Origin: Microbacterium allomyrinae
Lineage (GTDB): Bacteria; Actinomycetota; Actinomycetes; Actinomycetales; Microbacteriaceae
Direction: 5' to 3'
Assembly: GCF_020682705.1 (NCBI RefSeq)
Contig: NZ_JAGTTN010000001.1
Location: forward strand, 372,001-436,000
DNA: 64,000 bases
Within the stretch, counting starts at the first letter, position 1; each line of letters begins with the position of its first letter. A program made the translations under genes and the position numbers. The notes below the pieces were generated by a model. That model did no database searches and had not been told where the DNA came from. It saw only the letters and a program-made list of their open reading frames with translations. Positions 1-7,963 of this stretch are shown here, in pieces.

Positions 1-600
1 ATGTTCGGCGAGGGCATATTCATCAGATTTGACGAGCCGTTCCTCTCCGAATGGGAGAGCAGACCGGAGGTGCGCGCGAGAGCAGACATCTTGGTCGCTC
101 GGCGGAATGCGAGCGAATGGGCCCACAAACTCGATCCTCCCGAACCGCGGTTCATCGCTCTCCACACAATCGCTCACCTACTGATTCGCCGGTTGGCGTA
201 CGCGAGTGGCTACTCATCTGCCTCCTTGCAGGAGCGAATCTACGCGAACTCATCGAGGAGTGACCGCACAGCAGGGATCTTGATCTACACGGCTGCAGGC
301 GACGCTCAGGGAACGCTTGGGGGACTTGTGCGACTGGGAGCGCCCGACAGGTTGGTACCGCTGCTGATCGCGGCGCTCGACGACGCGGACGTCTGCTCGA
401 ACGACCCCGTTTGCATAGAAAGCGATCGGCAAGGCTCGTCCAGCCTCAACCTTTCGGCGTGCCATGGATGTTCGCTCGTCAGCGAGACGTCGTGCGAGAC
501 TGCCAATCGGCTGCTCGACCGTCAGCTGGTACTCGGGGGAAGCAATATCCCAGGGCTACTCGAGGGGGTTCTAGAGGAAGTGCGGAATCAGGCTGCCTAG
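1..600 (+). CDS. DUF1998 (DrmB-like) protein, C-terminal part
   Basis: The visible 199 residues match the DUF1998 domain found at the C-terminus of DrmB, the DISARM defence component, and of some DEXH helicases. Signs are HTIAH at 55-59, GYSSASLQERIY at 70-81, and cysteines C132, C138, C154, C157 and C165 with the segment LSACHGCSLVSETSC. The cysteines may bind metal. An ATG stands at base 1, but no ribosome site can be seen and the domain normally ends a 600-900 residue protein, so the gene is most likely cut by the window edge. DrmB is favoured because a cytosine methyltransferase follows; a DUF1998 helicase of the MrfA kind remains possible. Confidence 0.7.
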   Translation: MFGEGIFIRFDEPFLSEWESRPEVRARADILVARRNASEWAHKLDPPEPRFIALHTIAHLLIRRLAYASGYSSASLQERIYANSSRSDRTAGILIYTAAGDAQGTLGGLVRLGAPDRLVPLLIAALDDADVCSNDPVCIESDRQGSSSLNLSACHGCSLVSETSCETANRLLDRQLVLGGSNIPGLLEGVLEEVRNQAA

Positions 601-721
601 CGTGACAAAGAGGAGTTTGCTCAGCGCGTCGCGCAACACAGGCGGATTTTGCACCGAATGACCTAGCGCGCAGTGTCGAACATGGTGATCGCGTGCGCGC
701 GACGGTTTGGCTACGCATACT

Positions 722-756
722 CGGCGACCTGTGGAGAAGCTCTCCACAGGTCGCCG
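722..756. terminator. Perfect hairpin between convergent genes
   Basis: Two perfect 16-base arms (722-737 and 741-756) enclose the loop AGC. The hairpin lies between the rightward DUF1998 gene and the leftward vsr gene, which converge here. It has no T-run, so it would act as a bidirectional stem-only terminator. Confidence 0.5.
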
Positions 757-761
757 TAGGG

Positions 762-1223
762 TCAGGGTACCGAGGAGCGAATCGCCGCGGCGATGCTTAC
801 AGCCACGAGTGAAGCATCGGCGCGAACCTCGTGCTCCCAGAATCGGAGCGGTGTCCAGCCCGCGGCGGACAGAGCTGAATCTGTCTCGGCATCTCGCTCG
901 CCGTTGCGCTTCCGCTTCGCCAGCCAGAAGTCACCGTTCCGCACCGGTGCTTGATAATGCTCCGGACAGCCGTGCCAGAAGCATCCGTCGATAAAGACCG
1001 CAATGCGCGCTCGAGTGAAGACGATGTCCGCGGTTCGACGTAGATTCGGCACCGGACGCACCGACACCCGATAGCGGAGGCCCATCGCATGCAGACGACG
1101 TCGGACGGCCAGTTCGGGCGCCGTATCCCGGCCGCGGTTCGACTGCATCGACGCGCGCGAGCCCGGCGTGCTCGCCCAGGATTCGGCCCGGGGAGGCACG
1201 GCCTTCGACTCGCTGTCCGGCAT
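762..1223 (-). CDS. vsr: Very short patch repair endonuclease (Vsr)
   Basis: Vsr nicks 5' of the T in T:G mismatches that arise when 5-methylcytosine deaminates, protecting genomes that carry a cytosine-5 methylase. The 153-residue product has the family features: SNRGRDTAPELAVRRRLHAMG near 28-48, RTADIVF with the probable catalytic Asp66, the zinc-site region VFIDGCFWHGCPEHY at 77-90, and RFWEHE near the end. The ATG at 1223 is chosen because GGGGAGGAGG lies just upstream; a longer reading from 1280 would overlap the methylase start. It is divergent from the methylase with a 38-base gap, the usual pairing. Confidence 0.92.
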   Translation of the reverse strand: MPDSESKAVPPRAESWASTPGSRASMQSNRGRDTAPELAVRRRLHAMGLRYRVSVRPVPNLRRTADIVFTRARIAVFIDGCFWHGCPEHYQAPVRNGDFWLAKRKRNGERDAETDSALSAAGWTPLRFWEHEVRADASLVAVSIAAAIRSSVP

Positions 1224-1248
1224 CCGCTGAACCTCCTCCCCTCCACAG

Positions 1249-1254
1249 TAGATT
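1249..1254 (+). promoter_or_regulatory. -10 hexamer of a leaderless methylase promoter
   Basis: TAGATT ends 7 bases before the methylase ATG, which would place transcription start at or next to the start codon. No Shine-Dalgarno precedes that ATG. The promoter overlaps the region just upstream of the vsr start. Confidence 0.5.
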
Positions 1255-1261
1255 TGACCCG

Positions 1262-2377
1262 ATGACTCTGCAGGCGCCAACGCACGTCGATACCCCGACG
1301 ATTGACTCGAGCGCGAACCGCACCATCTCCATGCTCGACCTTTTCGCCGGCGCCGGTGGCCTCACCGCTGGATTCCATGCCGCCTCGGATCGCTACCGCG
1401 TGAAGCGCGCCGTCGAGCTCGACACCGCCGCTGCCGCGACGTTCGCCGCCACTTTCGGACCCGATCTCGTCTATCGCGGCGGGATCGAGACGTGGCTGAA
1501 GGAGGAGGACGTCCCGCAGGTCGACGTCATCGTCGGCGGACCGCCGTGCCAGGGCTTCTCTATGCTCGGCAAGCGTGACACCGGCGATCAGCGCAACTAC
1601 CTGTGGCAGGAGTACGCGGCGACGATTCTTCGAGCGCAGCCCAAGTACTTCGTCGTCGAGAATGTGGCGGCGTTCGCGAAGTCGCAGCAGTTCCGCGACT
1701 TCAGCGAGTCGACCCAGCCCGACGGTCTGCTGAGCGACTACACCTTCGAGTGGGGCATCCTCAACGCTGCGGATTACGGTGCGTTCCAGGCGCGCAAGCG
1801 CGCGATCCTGATCGGCCGCCACCGCGATCTGCCCGCGATCGGGATGCCGGAGCCGACTCATAGGGGCAGCCACCGGACCGTGTCCGAGGCGTTCAAGAAC
1901 ATTCCTCGCAAAGTGACCGAAACACGACTCGCGCCCCGGACCAAGGAGTTCTTCGGAATCGACTTACCCGGTGTGTACCGACCGTTCGAGCTTCATGTCG
2001 GGCGTGACTATTCGGACCTTTCGATGGAGCGGTTCGCCGAGATTCCCGCCGGTGGCAACCGGTTCAATCTGCCCGACCGCCTGCTCGCGCCCTGCTGGCG
2101 TGGACACACAAGCGGATCCGGTGACGTGATGGGTCGGCTCCACTGGAACAAGCCCTCTGTGACGATCCGCACCGAGTTCTTCAAGCCCGAGAAGGGCCGC
2201 TACCTGCACCCCATCGAGGATCGCGCGATTACCCACTATGAGGCGGCCGTGCTGCAGGGGTTTCCCGACACGCACAGGTTCGTGGGATCCAAGACGGCAA
2301 TCGCGCGGCAGATCGGGAACGCTGTTCCCATTCCCCTTGGCAGGGCGATCGGCGAACTATTGCTGCGGGCACTGTGA
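1262..2377 (+). CDS. DNA (cytosine-5-)-methyltransferase
   Basis: This 371-residue enzyme transfers methyl from SAM to cytosine C5 in DNA. All key motifs are present in order: motif I DLFAGAGGLTAGF (26-38), motif IV GGPPCQGFS with nucleophile Cys96, motif VI ENV (133-135), motif VIII QARKR, and motif X QIGNAVP near the C-terminus. The variable target-recognition region lies between motifs VIII and X and does not reveal the target site by eye. With the adjacent DUF1998 gene it could be the DrmMII-type methylase of a class 2 DISARM system; as an orphan or restriction-linked Dcm it would look the same. Start is supported by a leaderless promoter. Confidence 0.93.
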   Translation: MTLQAPTHVDTPTIDSSANRTISMLDLFAGAGGLTAGFHAASDRYRVKRAVELDTAAAATFAATFGPDLVYRGGIETWLKEEDVPQVDVIVGGPPCQGFSMLGKRDTGDQRNYLWQEYAATILRAQPKYFVVENVAAFAKSQQFRDFSESTQPDGLLSDYTFEWGILNAADYGAFQARKRAILIGRHRDLPAIGMPEPTHRGSHRTVSEAFKNIPRKVTETRLAPRTKEFFGIDLPGVYRPFELHVGRDYSDLSMERFAEIPAGGNRFNLPDRLLAPCWRGHTSGSGDVMGRLHWNKPSVTIRTEFFKPEKGRYLHPIEDRAITHYEAAVLQGFPDTHRFVGSKTAIARQIGNAVPIPLGRAIGELLLRAL

Positions 2378-2550
2378 AGGTTTGTAAGTGAGCTGGGCAA
2401 ACCGTTATGCGAGCCCTCTTCACTCAGCTCGGACACCCGACCACGTACCGGCTGCAACGGTCTTGCCGCCATCGGCATAGCGTGGCGTCACTAAGTGTGC
2501 GACGCGGTGAGGCACATCCGCATCGAGGACCTGCACCGCAGGTGCGAGGG

Positions 2551-4302
2551 CTATTGATCGATACCCGGGCGCAGCACCGTGGAGAAATAGTCGCGTAGAT
2601 CCGGATCGCACACGTACACGTAGGTCCCCAGGATTCCTCGCGTGAGTAGCACGCCGTAGATGTTCTGAATCAGCGTCAGGAGGTCCTCGTCAGTCGTCTG
2701 TCGTCGCAGCTTCTTGAGATTCTCCTTGCCCTTCTTGTCGCGATACGCGGCGCGGTCGACCACTACCTGCCGCGTCAGCTCGTCGTATCGGAGGTCCCCG
2801 CCGACGATCACGCCGGCGTAATTGAGGTCGTATCCCTGGACCGTGTGAATTGAGCCGATCTCATCGATCGATCCCGGCGAGTTGATCCAGTCCTTGTCTG
2901 TGCGGTTCCAGACGAACTCGGCACCCTCGAGTTCGAAGTCGAAGCCGGGTTTGTTGCCGCGGGTTCTCCAGTCCCAGGCATAGCCGGCGACAAGCCGGGC
3001 GAGCCCGACCTCGCGGTCGCGCTCGCGGATCGCGTCCTGCATGTCGACGACGCTTCCAAAGAATCGCAGGTCATACTCGCCGAAGTCCGGGAGGTCCCCT
3101 GCGCGAAGGTCGCCTCGAAGAAGCTGGCGAATGAATCCCACGTAGTCTGCGTCCGCCCGCACCCGCATCTGCCTCGCCAACGGAAACCACCGATGCGATC
3201 GCTTTGCATCAGCGATCTCAGCGGCGAGCGTCTCGCCCGAGAGGTCTGCAGGTCGCACGCCTTGCTGCTCGTCAATGAGCAGGATCTGGTGCGTGCTCCG
3301 GGTGCGGATCCAGTCGAGCTGGGTCCTGCTGAGGTCATCAGATCCGAAGAGTCGTTCGTTGATGTCCGCGAAGTCGCGGTTGCGCATGCCCGACGACTGG
3401 TTTGCGCGGCGATTGAGCCGGTGCGTCTCGTCGACAATGAGCAGGTCGAACGACGTCGAAGACTTTCCGACGTCGAACGGGTTCAGGACAAGATCCTCGC
3501 TGACTTTCGGCGTCTTCCTGAATACCTTCTTGATGGAGTCTCGGAGCGACTGCTGAGGAACAACCAGACCAACGCGAACGCTCTTCAGAAGCTTTCGGTT
3601 CTCAGGGACGAAGAACTCCGAGAAGAGTGAGTCCTGCTCGATCTCGTCCGCGTCTTCGTAGTCCCGGATGTCGGCCAGCAGCTTAATCAGAAAGATCGCG
3701 ACGATTGTCTTCCCAGTACCCGGGTTGCCCAGGATGACACTAGTCGACGGTGTGCCGGTCGCAAGATCCTCGAGAAGCGCCTCAACGATTTGCTCTACCG
3801 CAATCGCCTGTTCCCGGGTGAGGACCTTGAACGGCGAGAGCTTAAACAGATCGCTGTTCTCGATCTCGGGGATGCTGCGCTGAAAGATCCCCTCCAACCG
3901 CAGCTGCTCGAAGATTTCGCGGAAACTCTCGCGGTATTGCTCCCGCTCGTAGTAGCGCGCATCGATGATGCCCTCGTTGCCGTTCAGTACTGTGAAGTGC
4001 CCGTCGCCGGCGAGCCAGCGGATCAGGTGCGACTCCAGATCGAGGCACGCTGACTTGTTGAAGGTCTCGTCTATGACGACTCGCACACGACGGAACCCTG
4101 CCTTCGACGGGTTCTGGAGGTGCTGACGCATCCGCGACACAGCGCTGACCGTCTCACCGACGTAGACAGACGGCACACCCGCCGAGTCTGCACTGTCGAG
4201 GACGTAAACGACGGGCCAGTTCGTGCGTCGTTCATCACCGGACGCCCAAACGGAGATCGCGGGTGTTGTGAAGTCAAGCCGATCGATCTCAAAGGACGTC
4301 AT
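2551..4302 (-). CDS. GIY-YIG nuclease fused to DUF2075 P-loop ATPase/helicase
   Basis: This 583-residue protein has an N-terminal GIY-YIG fold (VVY at 31-33, YVG at 47-49, Arg57/Arg59, His61, Glu90), so the nuclease residues look intact. A DUF2075 superfamily 1-like ATPase follows: Walker A GNPGTGKT at 192-199, Walker B LLIVDETHR near 287-295, LLIDEQQ near 341, and TVQGYDLNYAGVIVG in the C-terminal third, a helicase motif V-like segment. The start overlaps the end of the MazG-like gene by 14 bases, so the two are translationally coupled. A nucleic-acid targeting role in phage defence is inferred from the fold and neighbours; no named system could be assigned. Confidence 0.85.
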   Translation of the reverse strand: MTSFEIDRLDFTTPAISVWASGDERRTNWPVVYVLDSADSAGVPSVYVGETVSAVSRMRQHLQNPSKAGFRRVRVVIDETFNKSACLDLESHLIRWLAGDGHFTVLNGNEGIIDARYYEREQYRESFREIFEQLRLEGIFQRSIPEIENSDLFKLSPFKVLTREQAIAVEQIVEALLEDLATGTPSTSVILGNPGTGKTIVAIFLIKLLADIRDYEDADEIEQDSLFSEFFVPENRKLLKSVRVGLVVPQQSLRDSIKKVFRKTPKVSEDLVLNPFDVGKSSTSFDLLIVDETHRLNRRANQSSGMRNRDFADINERLFGSDDLSRTQLDWIRTRSTHQILLIDEQQGVRPADLSGETLAAEIADAKRSHRWFPLARQMRVRADADYVGFIRQLLRGDLRAGDLPDFGEYDLRFFGSVVDMQDAIRERDREVGLARLVAGYAWDWRTRGNKPGFDFELEGAEFVWNRTDKDWINSPGSIDEIGSIHTVQGYDLNYAGVIVGGDLRYDELTRQVVVDRAAYRDKKGKENLKKLRRQTTDEDLLTLIQNIYGVLLTRGILGTYVYVCDPDLRDYFSTVLRPGIDQ

Positions 4303-4609
4303 ACTTCGTGCTCCGCCCTCTCGATCTATCCGCGGGGTACTTCGCGCTCGTCACAGCCAACTTCTGCAGGACGATCTCGTCCAGGTCGAGCCCCAGCCGC
4401 GCGGCGAGCAGCGTGCAGTAAGTGACGACGTCGGCGAGCTCCTCGCGTACGCGCGCTTCGTCTGCGTCGTCGTTCCATTGGAAACACTCGAGGAGTTCCC
4501 CCGCCTCGATCGAAATGCTCTTGGCGAGGTTCGCGGGCGTGTGGAACTGAGCCCAGTCGCGCTCGCGAACGAACTCCGACAATGCTTCACGAACACGCTC
4601 ACTCGTCAC
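4289..4609 (-). CDS. MazG-like nucleotide pyrophosphohydrolase
   Basis: The 106-residue protein has the all-alpha NTP pyrophosphohydrolase signature ExxE...ExxD: Glu35/Glu38 in SIEAGELLECFQW and Glu57/Asp60 in REELADVV, plus LQKL...KYPA at the end. It resembles the short single-domain RS21-C6/dCTPase type, which hydrolyses (d)NTPs to monophosphates with Mg2+. It starts with GTG and overlaps the next gene by 14 bases. A TACGAT -10 on the minus strand (plus-strand 4621-4626) lies shortly before the GTG, so the pair is probably made from one nearly leaderless transcript. Nucleotide depletion or removal of modified nucleotides during infection is inference. Confidence 0.88.
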   Translation of the reverse strand: MTSERVREALSEFVRERDWAQFHTPANLAKSISIEAGELLECFQWNDDADEARVREELADVVTYCTLLAARLGLDLDEIVLQKLAVTSAKYPADRSRGRSTKYDVL

Positions 4610-4927
4610 GATGTGACGGTATCGTATGGCCGCCGGCGCTCCGACATTCAGCCATCCAAGCGCTCGGGCGCGGCGCAGTGCTCGTCGTCGAACGGCTGCT
4701 AAGTGACGCGCGCCAGCGCGGAGTCTGCAAGGAGTGAGCGGCGAGAACGGAGACGCAACCGATCGCTACACTCTCGGCGTCGGAGGGGAGCGCCCCTTCA
4801 CCCCAACGCAGTTGACGACGTCTTCCGTCATCTATCCACATCTGTCGTCGGCCGCGTTGACGGCGTCCCACCAGTGTCCGACACTAGGCCGATACTGACT
4901 GTCTAGCCGGCATGAGCGGAGGTCGAG
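4610..4927. other. Intergenic promoter region between mazG-like gene and integrase
   Basis: This 318-base gap has no convincing gene. It holds the leftward promoter of the mazG-like pair (TACGAT complement at 4621-4626). On the right it has a GATACT-type -10 shortly before the integrase and the GGAGGT ribosome site for its ATG. I searched it for a copy of the tRNA-Arg 3' end and found none. Confidence 0.4.
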
Positions 4928-6058
4928 ATGGGCACCATCACCCCGTACGAAACGGCGAAGGGCCGCCGCTACCGCGTGCGCTACCGCAAGCCTGATCGCA
5001 CCGAAACGCAGAAGCGCGGCTTCACGACGATGCGCGAGGCGAAGCTCTACCTGTCCATGGTCACCGTGTCCAAGTCGAAGGGCGAGTACATCGATCCCGT
5101 GGCGTCGCGGGTGCCGGTCCGGATGTTCGCCGACAGCTGGCTGCGGTCGAAGCAGCCACCGATGTCGAAGCCTTCGTACTACATGACGCTCGAGCGGGCG
5201 TGGAAGAACCACGTCGCTCCCGTCTGGGCAGACAGGGAGATCTGGTCGATCCGGCGGTCTGAAGTACAGGACTGGGTGTCAGAGCTCGCGACGGAGAAGT
5301 CGCGCACGGTCGTGCTTCGCGCCCTGGGAGTCCTCGCAGGCATCCTCGATGTCGCCATCGATGATCGTCGCCTTGCGAACAATCCGGCGCGACACATCCG
5401 CAATCTCCCTCGGAGCGGACCAGGCAAGCGCCGCGTCTATCTCACGCACGACCAGGTGGCGACGTTGGCGGCATGCTCGGCGCAGCCGACAATGGTTCTG
5501 ACCTTGGCCTACACCGGTCTGCGGTGGGGCGAGGCGACGGGGCTGCGGGTGCGCAGCGTGAACCGGCTGCGTCGGCGCTTCGTGATCGAGGAGAACGCGG
5601 TGATGATCGCGTACGAGATCCACGTCGGCACGCCCAAGACGCACGAAAAGCGCTCGGTGCCTTACCCCGCGCGGCTCGCTCCGATGATCGAGCAGGCGTG
5701 CGCCGGCAAGGGTCCGGAAGGGCTGCTGTTCGGCGACGGCGTCAACCACATGCGCAACTCAGGCGCACAGGGATGGTTCGCGAACGCGGTCCGCCGCGCG
5801 CAGGCTGTGGACCCGTCGATGCCGCGGCTGACGCCTCACGACCTCCGCCACACCGCCGCATCGCTCGCGATCAGCTCCGGCGCCAACGTGAAGGCCGTGC
5901 AGCGGATGCTGGGGCACGCGTCGGCGGCCATGACGCTCGACACCTACGCCGACCTCTTCGACGACGACTTGGATGCCGTCGCAACGCGCCTCAACGATGC
6001 GATGCCGCTGGTAGCACTGCCGTCAGGTCCGCAGACCCGCTACCGCCAGCCGAAATGA
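4928..6058 (+). CDS. Tyrosine recombinase / integrase
   Basis: This 376-residue phage-type integrase has an AP2-like arm-binding N-terminus (residues 1-50), a SAM-like core-binding domain (about 62-155) and a catalytic domain. The active-site residues are all there: Arg199 in TGLRWGEATGLR, Lys237, His304 and Arg307 in HDLRHTAAS, His330 in LGHA, and the nucleophile Tyr340 in TLDTYADLF. The ATG at 4928 has GGAGGT at ideal distance. The last 368 bases recur almost unchanged at 10181-10548. It is probably responsible for mobility of at least part of this island; the adjacent tRNA-Arg is the likely target. Confidence 0.95.
   Translation: MGTITPYETAKGRRYRVRYRKPDRTETQKRGFTTMREAKLYLSMVTVSKSKGEYIDPVASRVPVRMFADSWLRSKQPPMSKPSYYMTLERAWKNHVAPVWADREIWSIRRSEVQDWVSELATEKSRTVVLRALGVLAGILDVAIDDRRLANNPARHIRNLPRSGPGKRRVYLTHDQVATLAACSAQPTMVLTLAYTGLRWGEATGLRVRSVNRLRRRFVIEENAVMIAYEIHVGTPKTHEKRSVPYPARLAPMIEQACAGKGPEGLLFGDGVNHMRNSGAQGWFANAVRRAQAVDPSMPRLTPHDLRHTAASLAISSGANVKAVQRMLGHASAAMTLDTYADLFDDDLDAVATRLNDAMPLVALPSGPQTRYRQPK
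5676..6043 (+). repeat. Direct repeat copy A (integrase 3' end)
   Basis: This 368-base segment within the integrase aligns without gaps to 10181-10548. The first 40 bases differ at several positions. From about 5718 on I count only two or three mismatches. The offset is 4505 bases. Confidence 0.95.
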
Positions 6059-6322
6059 TCGCAACGCACGTCAGTATGCGATAGCCAGCTGACTACTGAT
6101 GGCGAGAGCTGGCTCCGCGACGTCGGCTTCCAAGTCTTCGATGGATCAGTTCTATAGCGCCGAGAGAGAGCTTCTCGGACGAGTACATGCACGGGAGTGT
6201 CGCCCAGATCGAACGGCGCGACGACGACGCCGAGCCGGGCGGCGAGGACTGATATCCGACGCCGCTTTTCTGGCATCGGCGAGTCCACGGCTTCGATACT
6301 CGGGGCCGTCGTGGTCGCTCGA

Positions 6323-6328
6323 TAAAGT
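6323..6328 (+). promoter_or_regulatory. -10 hexamer of a leaderless promoter
   Basis: TAAAGT (within GATAAAGT) ends 6 bases before the GTG start at 6335. No ribosome site is visible, so the gene is probably leaderless. Confidence 0.4.
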
Positions 6329-6334
6329 GCGCTC

Positions 6335-6844
6335 GTGACTCCTGGGGAATCCGCCGCGCTCACCGTTTCCATAATCGCGCTGGTCATAGCGCTCGTCGCG
6401 GCGGGATTCAGTGGGTGGCAGGCGATCACGGAACATCTCGCGCGCACGCAACCACGCCCGGCCATGTGGACTATCGCGTTGCCCGCGCTGTACGACACGT
6501 TCGGCAAGTCCTGGAGTCTGCACAACGTCGGCGGCTCGATCGCAACCGATGTGACGTTGCGACTCGGATTCCCGATCAAGAAGGTCGGCAATCCGTGGAA
6601 GGACTTCTCGATCGGGCAGGCCGTCGGGCCCGGCCAGTCGGTCGTGATCCCCAACACCGACCGGCTAGCGGACCCGCGCGTGAAGATGTATCCGAAGCAG
6701 ACGCCGGAAACCCCCAATGGGTGGGCGACCCTGAAGCCGGGCGAAGAGCGGGACGACGCGATATACGTGAACGATCAGTACGTCACGATCCACTGGCGGG
6801 ACCACAAGGGCAGGGAGAGGCGCGGGCGCATCCCGGTTCGCTAA
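6335..6844 (+). CDS. Unknown single-pass membrane protein of the island
   Basis: I do not recognise this 169-residue protein. Residues 10-28 form one hydrophobic helix (VSIIALVIALVAAGFSG), followed by a soluble, probably beta-rich domain with SLHNVGGSIATDVTLRLGF and VGPGQSVVIP. The sequence looks like a receptor-style beta-sandwich sitting next to the membrane. The two leftward genes downstream (6857-7354 and 7359-7859) have the same design, and one shares the PGQ turn. GTG start with a leaderless-type -10. It lies in the 4.5 kb between the two integrase copies. Confidence 0.6.
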   Translation: MTPGESAALTVSIIALVIALVAAGFSGWQAITEHLARTQPRPAMWTIALPALYDTFGKSWSLHNVGGSIATDVTLRLGFPIKKVGNPWKDFSIGQAVGPGQSVVIPNTDRLADPRVKMYPKQTPETPNGWATLKPGEERDDAIYVNDQYVTIHWRDHKGRERRGRIPVR

Positions 6845-6856
6845 GCCGGGCGCGCG

Positions 6857-7354
6857 CTAAGGCAGCGTTATAACCTCATCGAGCGTCTCGCCGTTTGGCC
6901 GCGTCCACTCGATCGTCACGTCGAGATTGAGCGGCGAATCGTATGTCTGGCCCCAGAGCACCGAGATAGCCTGCCCGGGTCGCATCGGCCCCGCGACGGG
7001 CAGGCCTCTCACGTCCAGTTCTTGCGCGTTGGCCTCGTCGGTCTTTAGGACGACGCGGTCGAGCGTCTCGTTACCCCCGAGCCGGAACTCACCTTTCACG
7101 CCCCAGTCGTGTTTCTCGCGCGTGATCCGCCACGGGCTCTCGTAGCGCTCGCGTTCGGCGCGGATCATGGCGGTCTGCTCTTCTAGCGCCTGCGCGGTGC
7201 GTTCCGCCGCCGTGACGGCGCGTGCCTCATGTTGCTTCGCCTCGTCGGCAGCGGCCTGGGCGAGTCGGCGTGCGCGTCGTGCCTCCCAGGCCTGCCACAC
7301 AGCGGCGAGAGCCGCTATGACGGCCACGACGACGGCTATCCACTCCACGCGCAT
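6857..7354 (-). CDS. Unknown membrane-anchored coiled-coil protein
   Basis: The 165-residue product starts with one membrane helix (about residues 4-20). A charged alanine-rich coiled coil follows to about residue 75 ([17 protein letters not shown] and on), then a beta-rich C-terminal domain containing VAGPMRPGQAISVLWG. The ATG at 7354 is preferred over one at 7531 because TGGAGGT precedes it; the longer reading would overlap the upstream gene. It is 4 bases from the stop of 7359-7859, so the two form an operon. No function is assigned. Confidence 0.6.
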   Translation of the reverse strand: MRVEWIAVVVAVIAALAAVWQAWEARRARRLAQAAADEAKQHEARAVTAAERTAQALEEQTAMIRAERERYESPWRITREKHDWGVKGEFRLGGNETLDRVVLKTDEANAQELDVRGLPVAGPMRPGQAISVLWGQTYDSPLNLDVTIEWTRPNGETLDEVITLP

Positions 7355-7358
7355 GAAC

Positions 7359-7859
7359 CTACCTCCAGAAATCGTCGGCGAGCGGAATGCCTTTTCGCTT
7401 CGCGTAGACCGTCTCGCCGGTCGCCAACTTGACGAAGGCCCGAAGATCGCGCGGCGACAATCCGGGCCGGTCGCGGAGTCCACGCCCGACGAACTCGGCG
7501 GGCACGAAGAACTGGGCGTTCGTCCCTCCATCGAGCATGTGCGGCAGGACGGTCGATTGCGACATGGGGTTCGTCACGACCATCCCACCCCCGTCCGGCA
7601 GTTCGAATCCCCAGGTTGTCACTCTCACCGCCGAAGCCCCCTTGTTGATCGCTTCGACGCAGAGCATCACGCCGTCGGGGCTTCCGTAGCCCACGAGAAC
7701 GGCGTTCGTGACGTTGACCGTTACGCGGTGCGCGCCGCGGGTTCTCGTGATGATCTGCCAGACCAGGGCAACGATGCCAGTGAGAGCGCCGATGACGGCG
7801 ACGACGAGGCTGATGATCGACAGGATGAACGCCGGGAGCGCGAAGGGATCGGGTTGCAC
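7359..7859 (-). CDS. Unknown single-pass membrane protein
   Basis: This 166-residue protein has a long hydrophobic N-terminal helix (about 8-36) and then a soluble domain, HRVTVNVTNAVLVGYG through VTTWGFELPDGGG, that looks beta-rich. It starts with GTG inside an inverted repeat (7852-7869), which may regulate it. It is the first gene of a two-gene leftward operon with 6857-7354 and resembles the 6335-6844 product in layout. Function unknown. Confidence 0.6.
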   Translation of the reverse strand: MQPDPFALPAFILSIISLVVAVIGALTGIVALVWQIITRTRGAHRVTVNVTNAVLVGYGSPDGVMLCVEAINKGASAVRVTTWGFELPDGGGMVVTNPMSQSTVLPHMLDGGTNAQFFVPAEFVGRGLRDRPGLSPRDLRAFVKLATGETVYAKRKGIPLADDFWR

Positions 7860-7869
7860 AGGTGCAACC
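7852..7869. promoter_or_regulatory. Inverted repeat over the start of the 7859 gene
   Basis: GGTTGCAC and GTGCAACC flank a two-base AG spacer, a perfect 8-base dyad. The GTG start codon (minus strand, 7857-7859) lies within it. A repressor site or an RNA stem hiding the start are both possible. Confidence 0.4.
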
Positions 7870-7963
7870 TATCGACGCGCTCCGACACCGAGTTTCGTGA
7901 CACACAACCCACCGAACCGCTGATAGACAGGTCGGACCGGCATCGAGCGACCTGGGGGCAGTT

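Noticed and set aside
4703..4906. Small open frame upstream of the integrase
   Set aside because: It has Arg/Ser-rich composition and no ribosome site and lies over promoter sequences.
4610..4927. Possible attachment site (copy of the tRNA-Arg 3' end)
   Set aside because: No segment resembling the T arm and acceptor end of the tRNA was found here or between 10092 and 10781.
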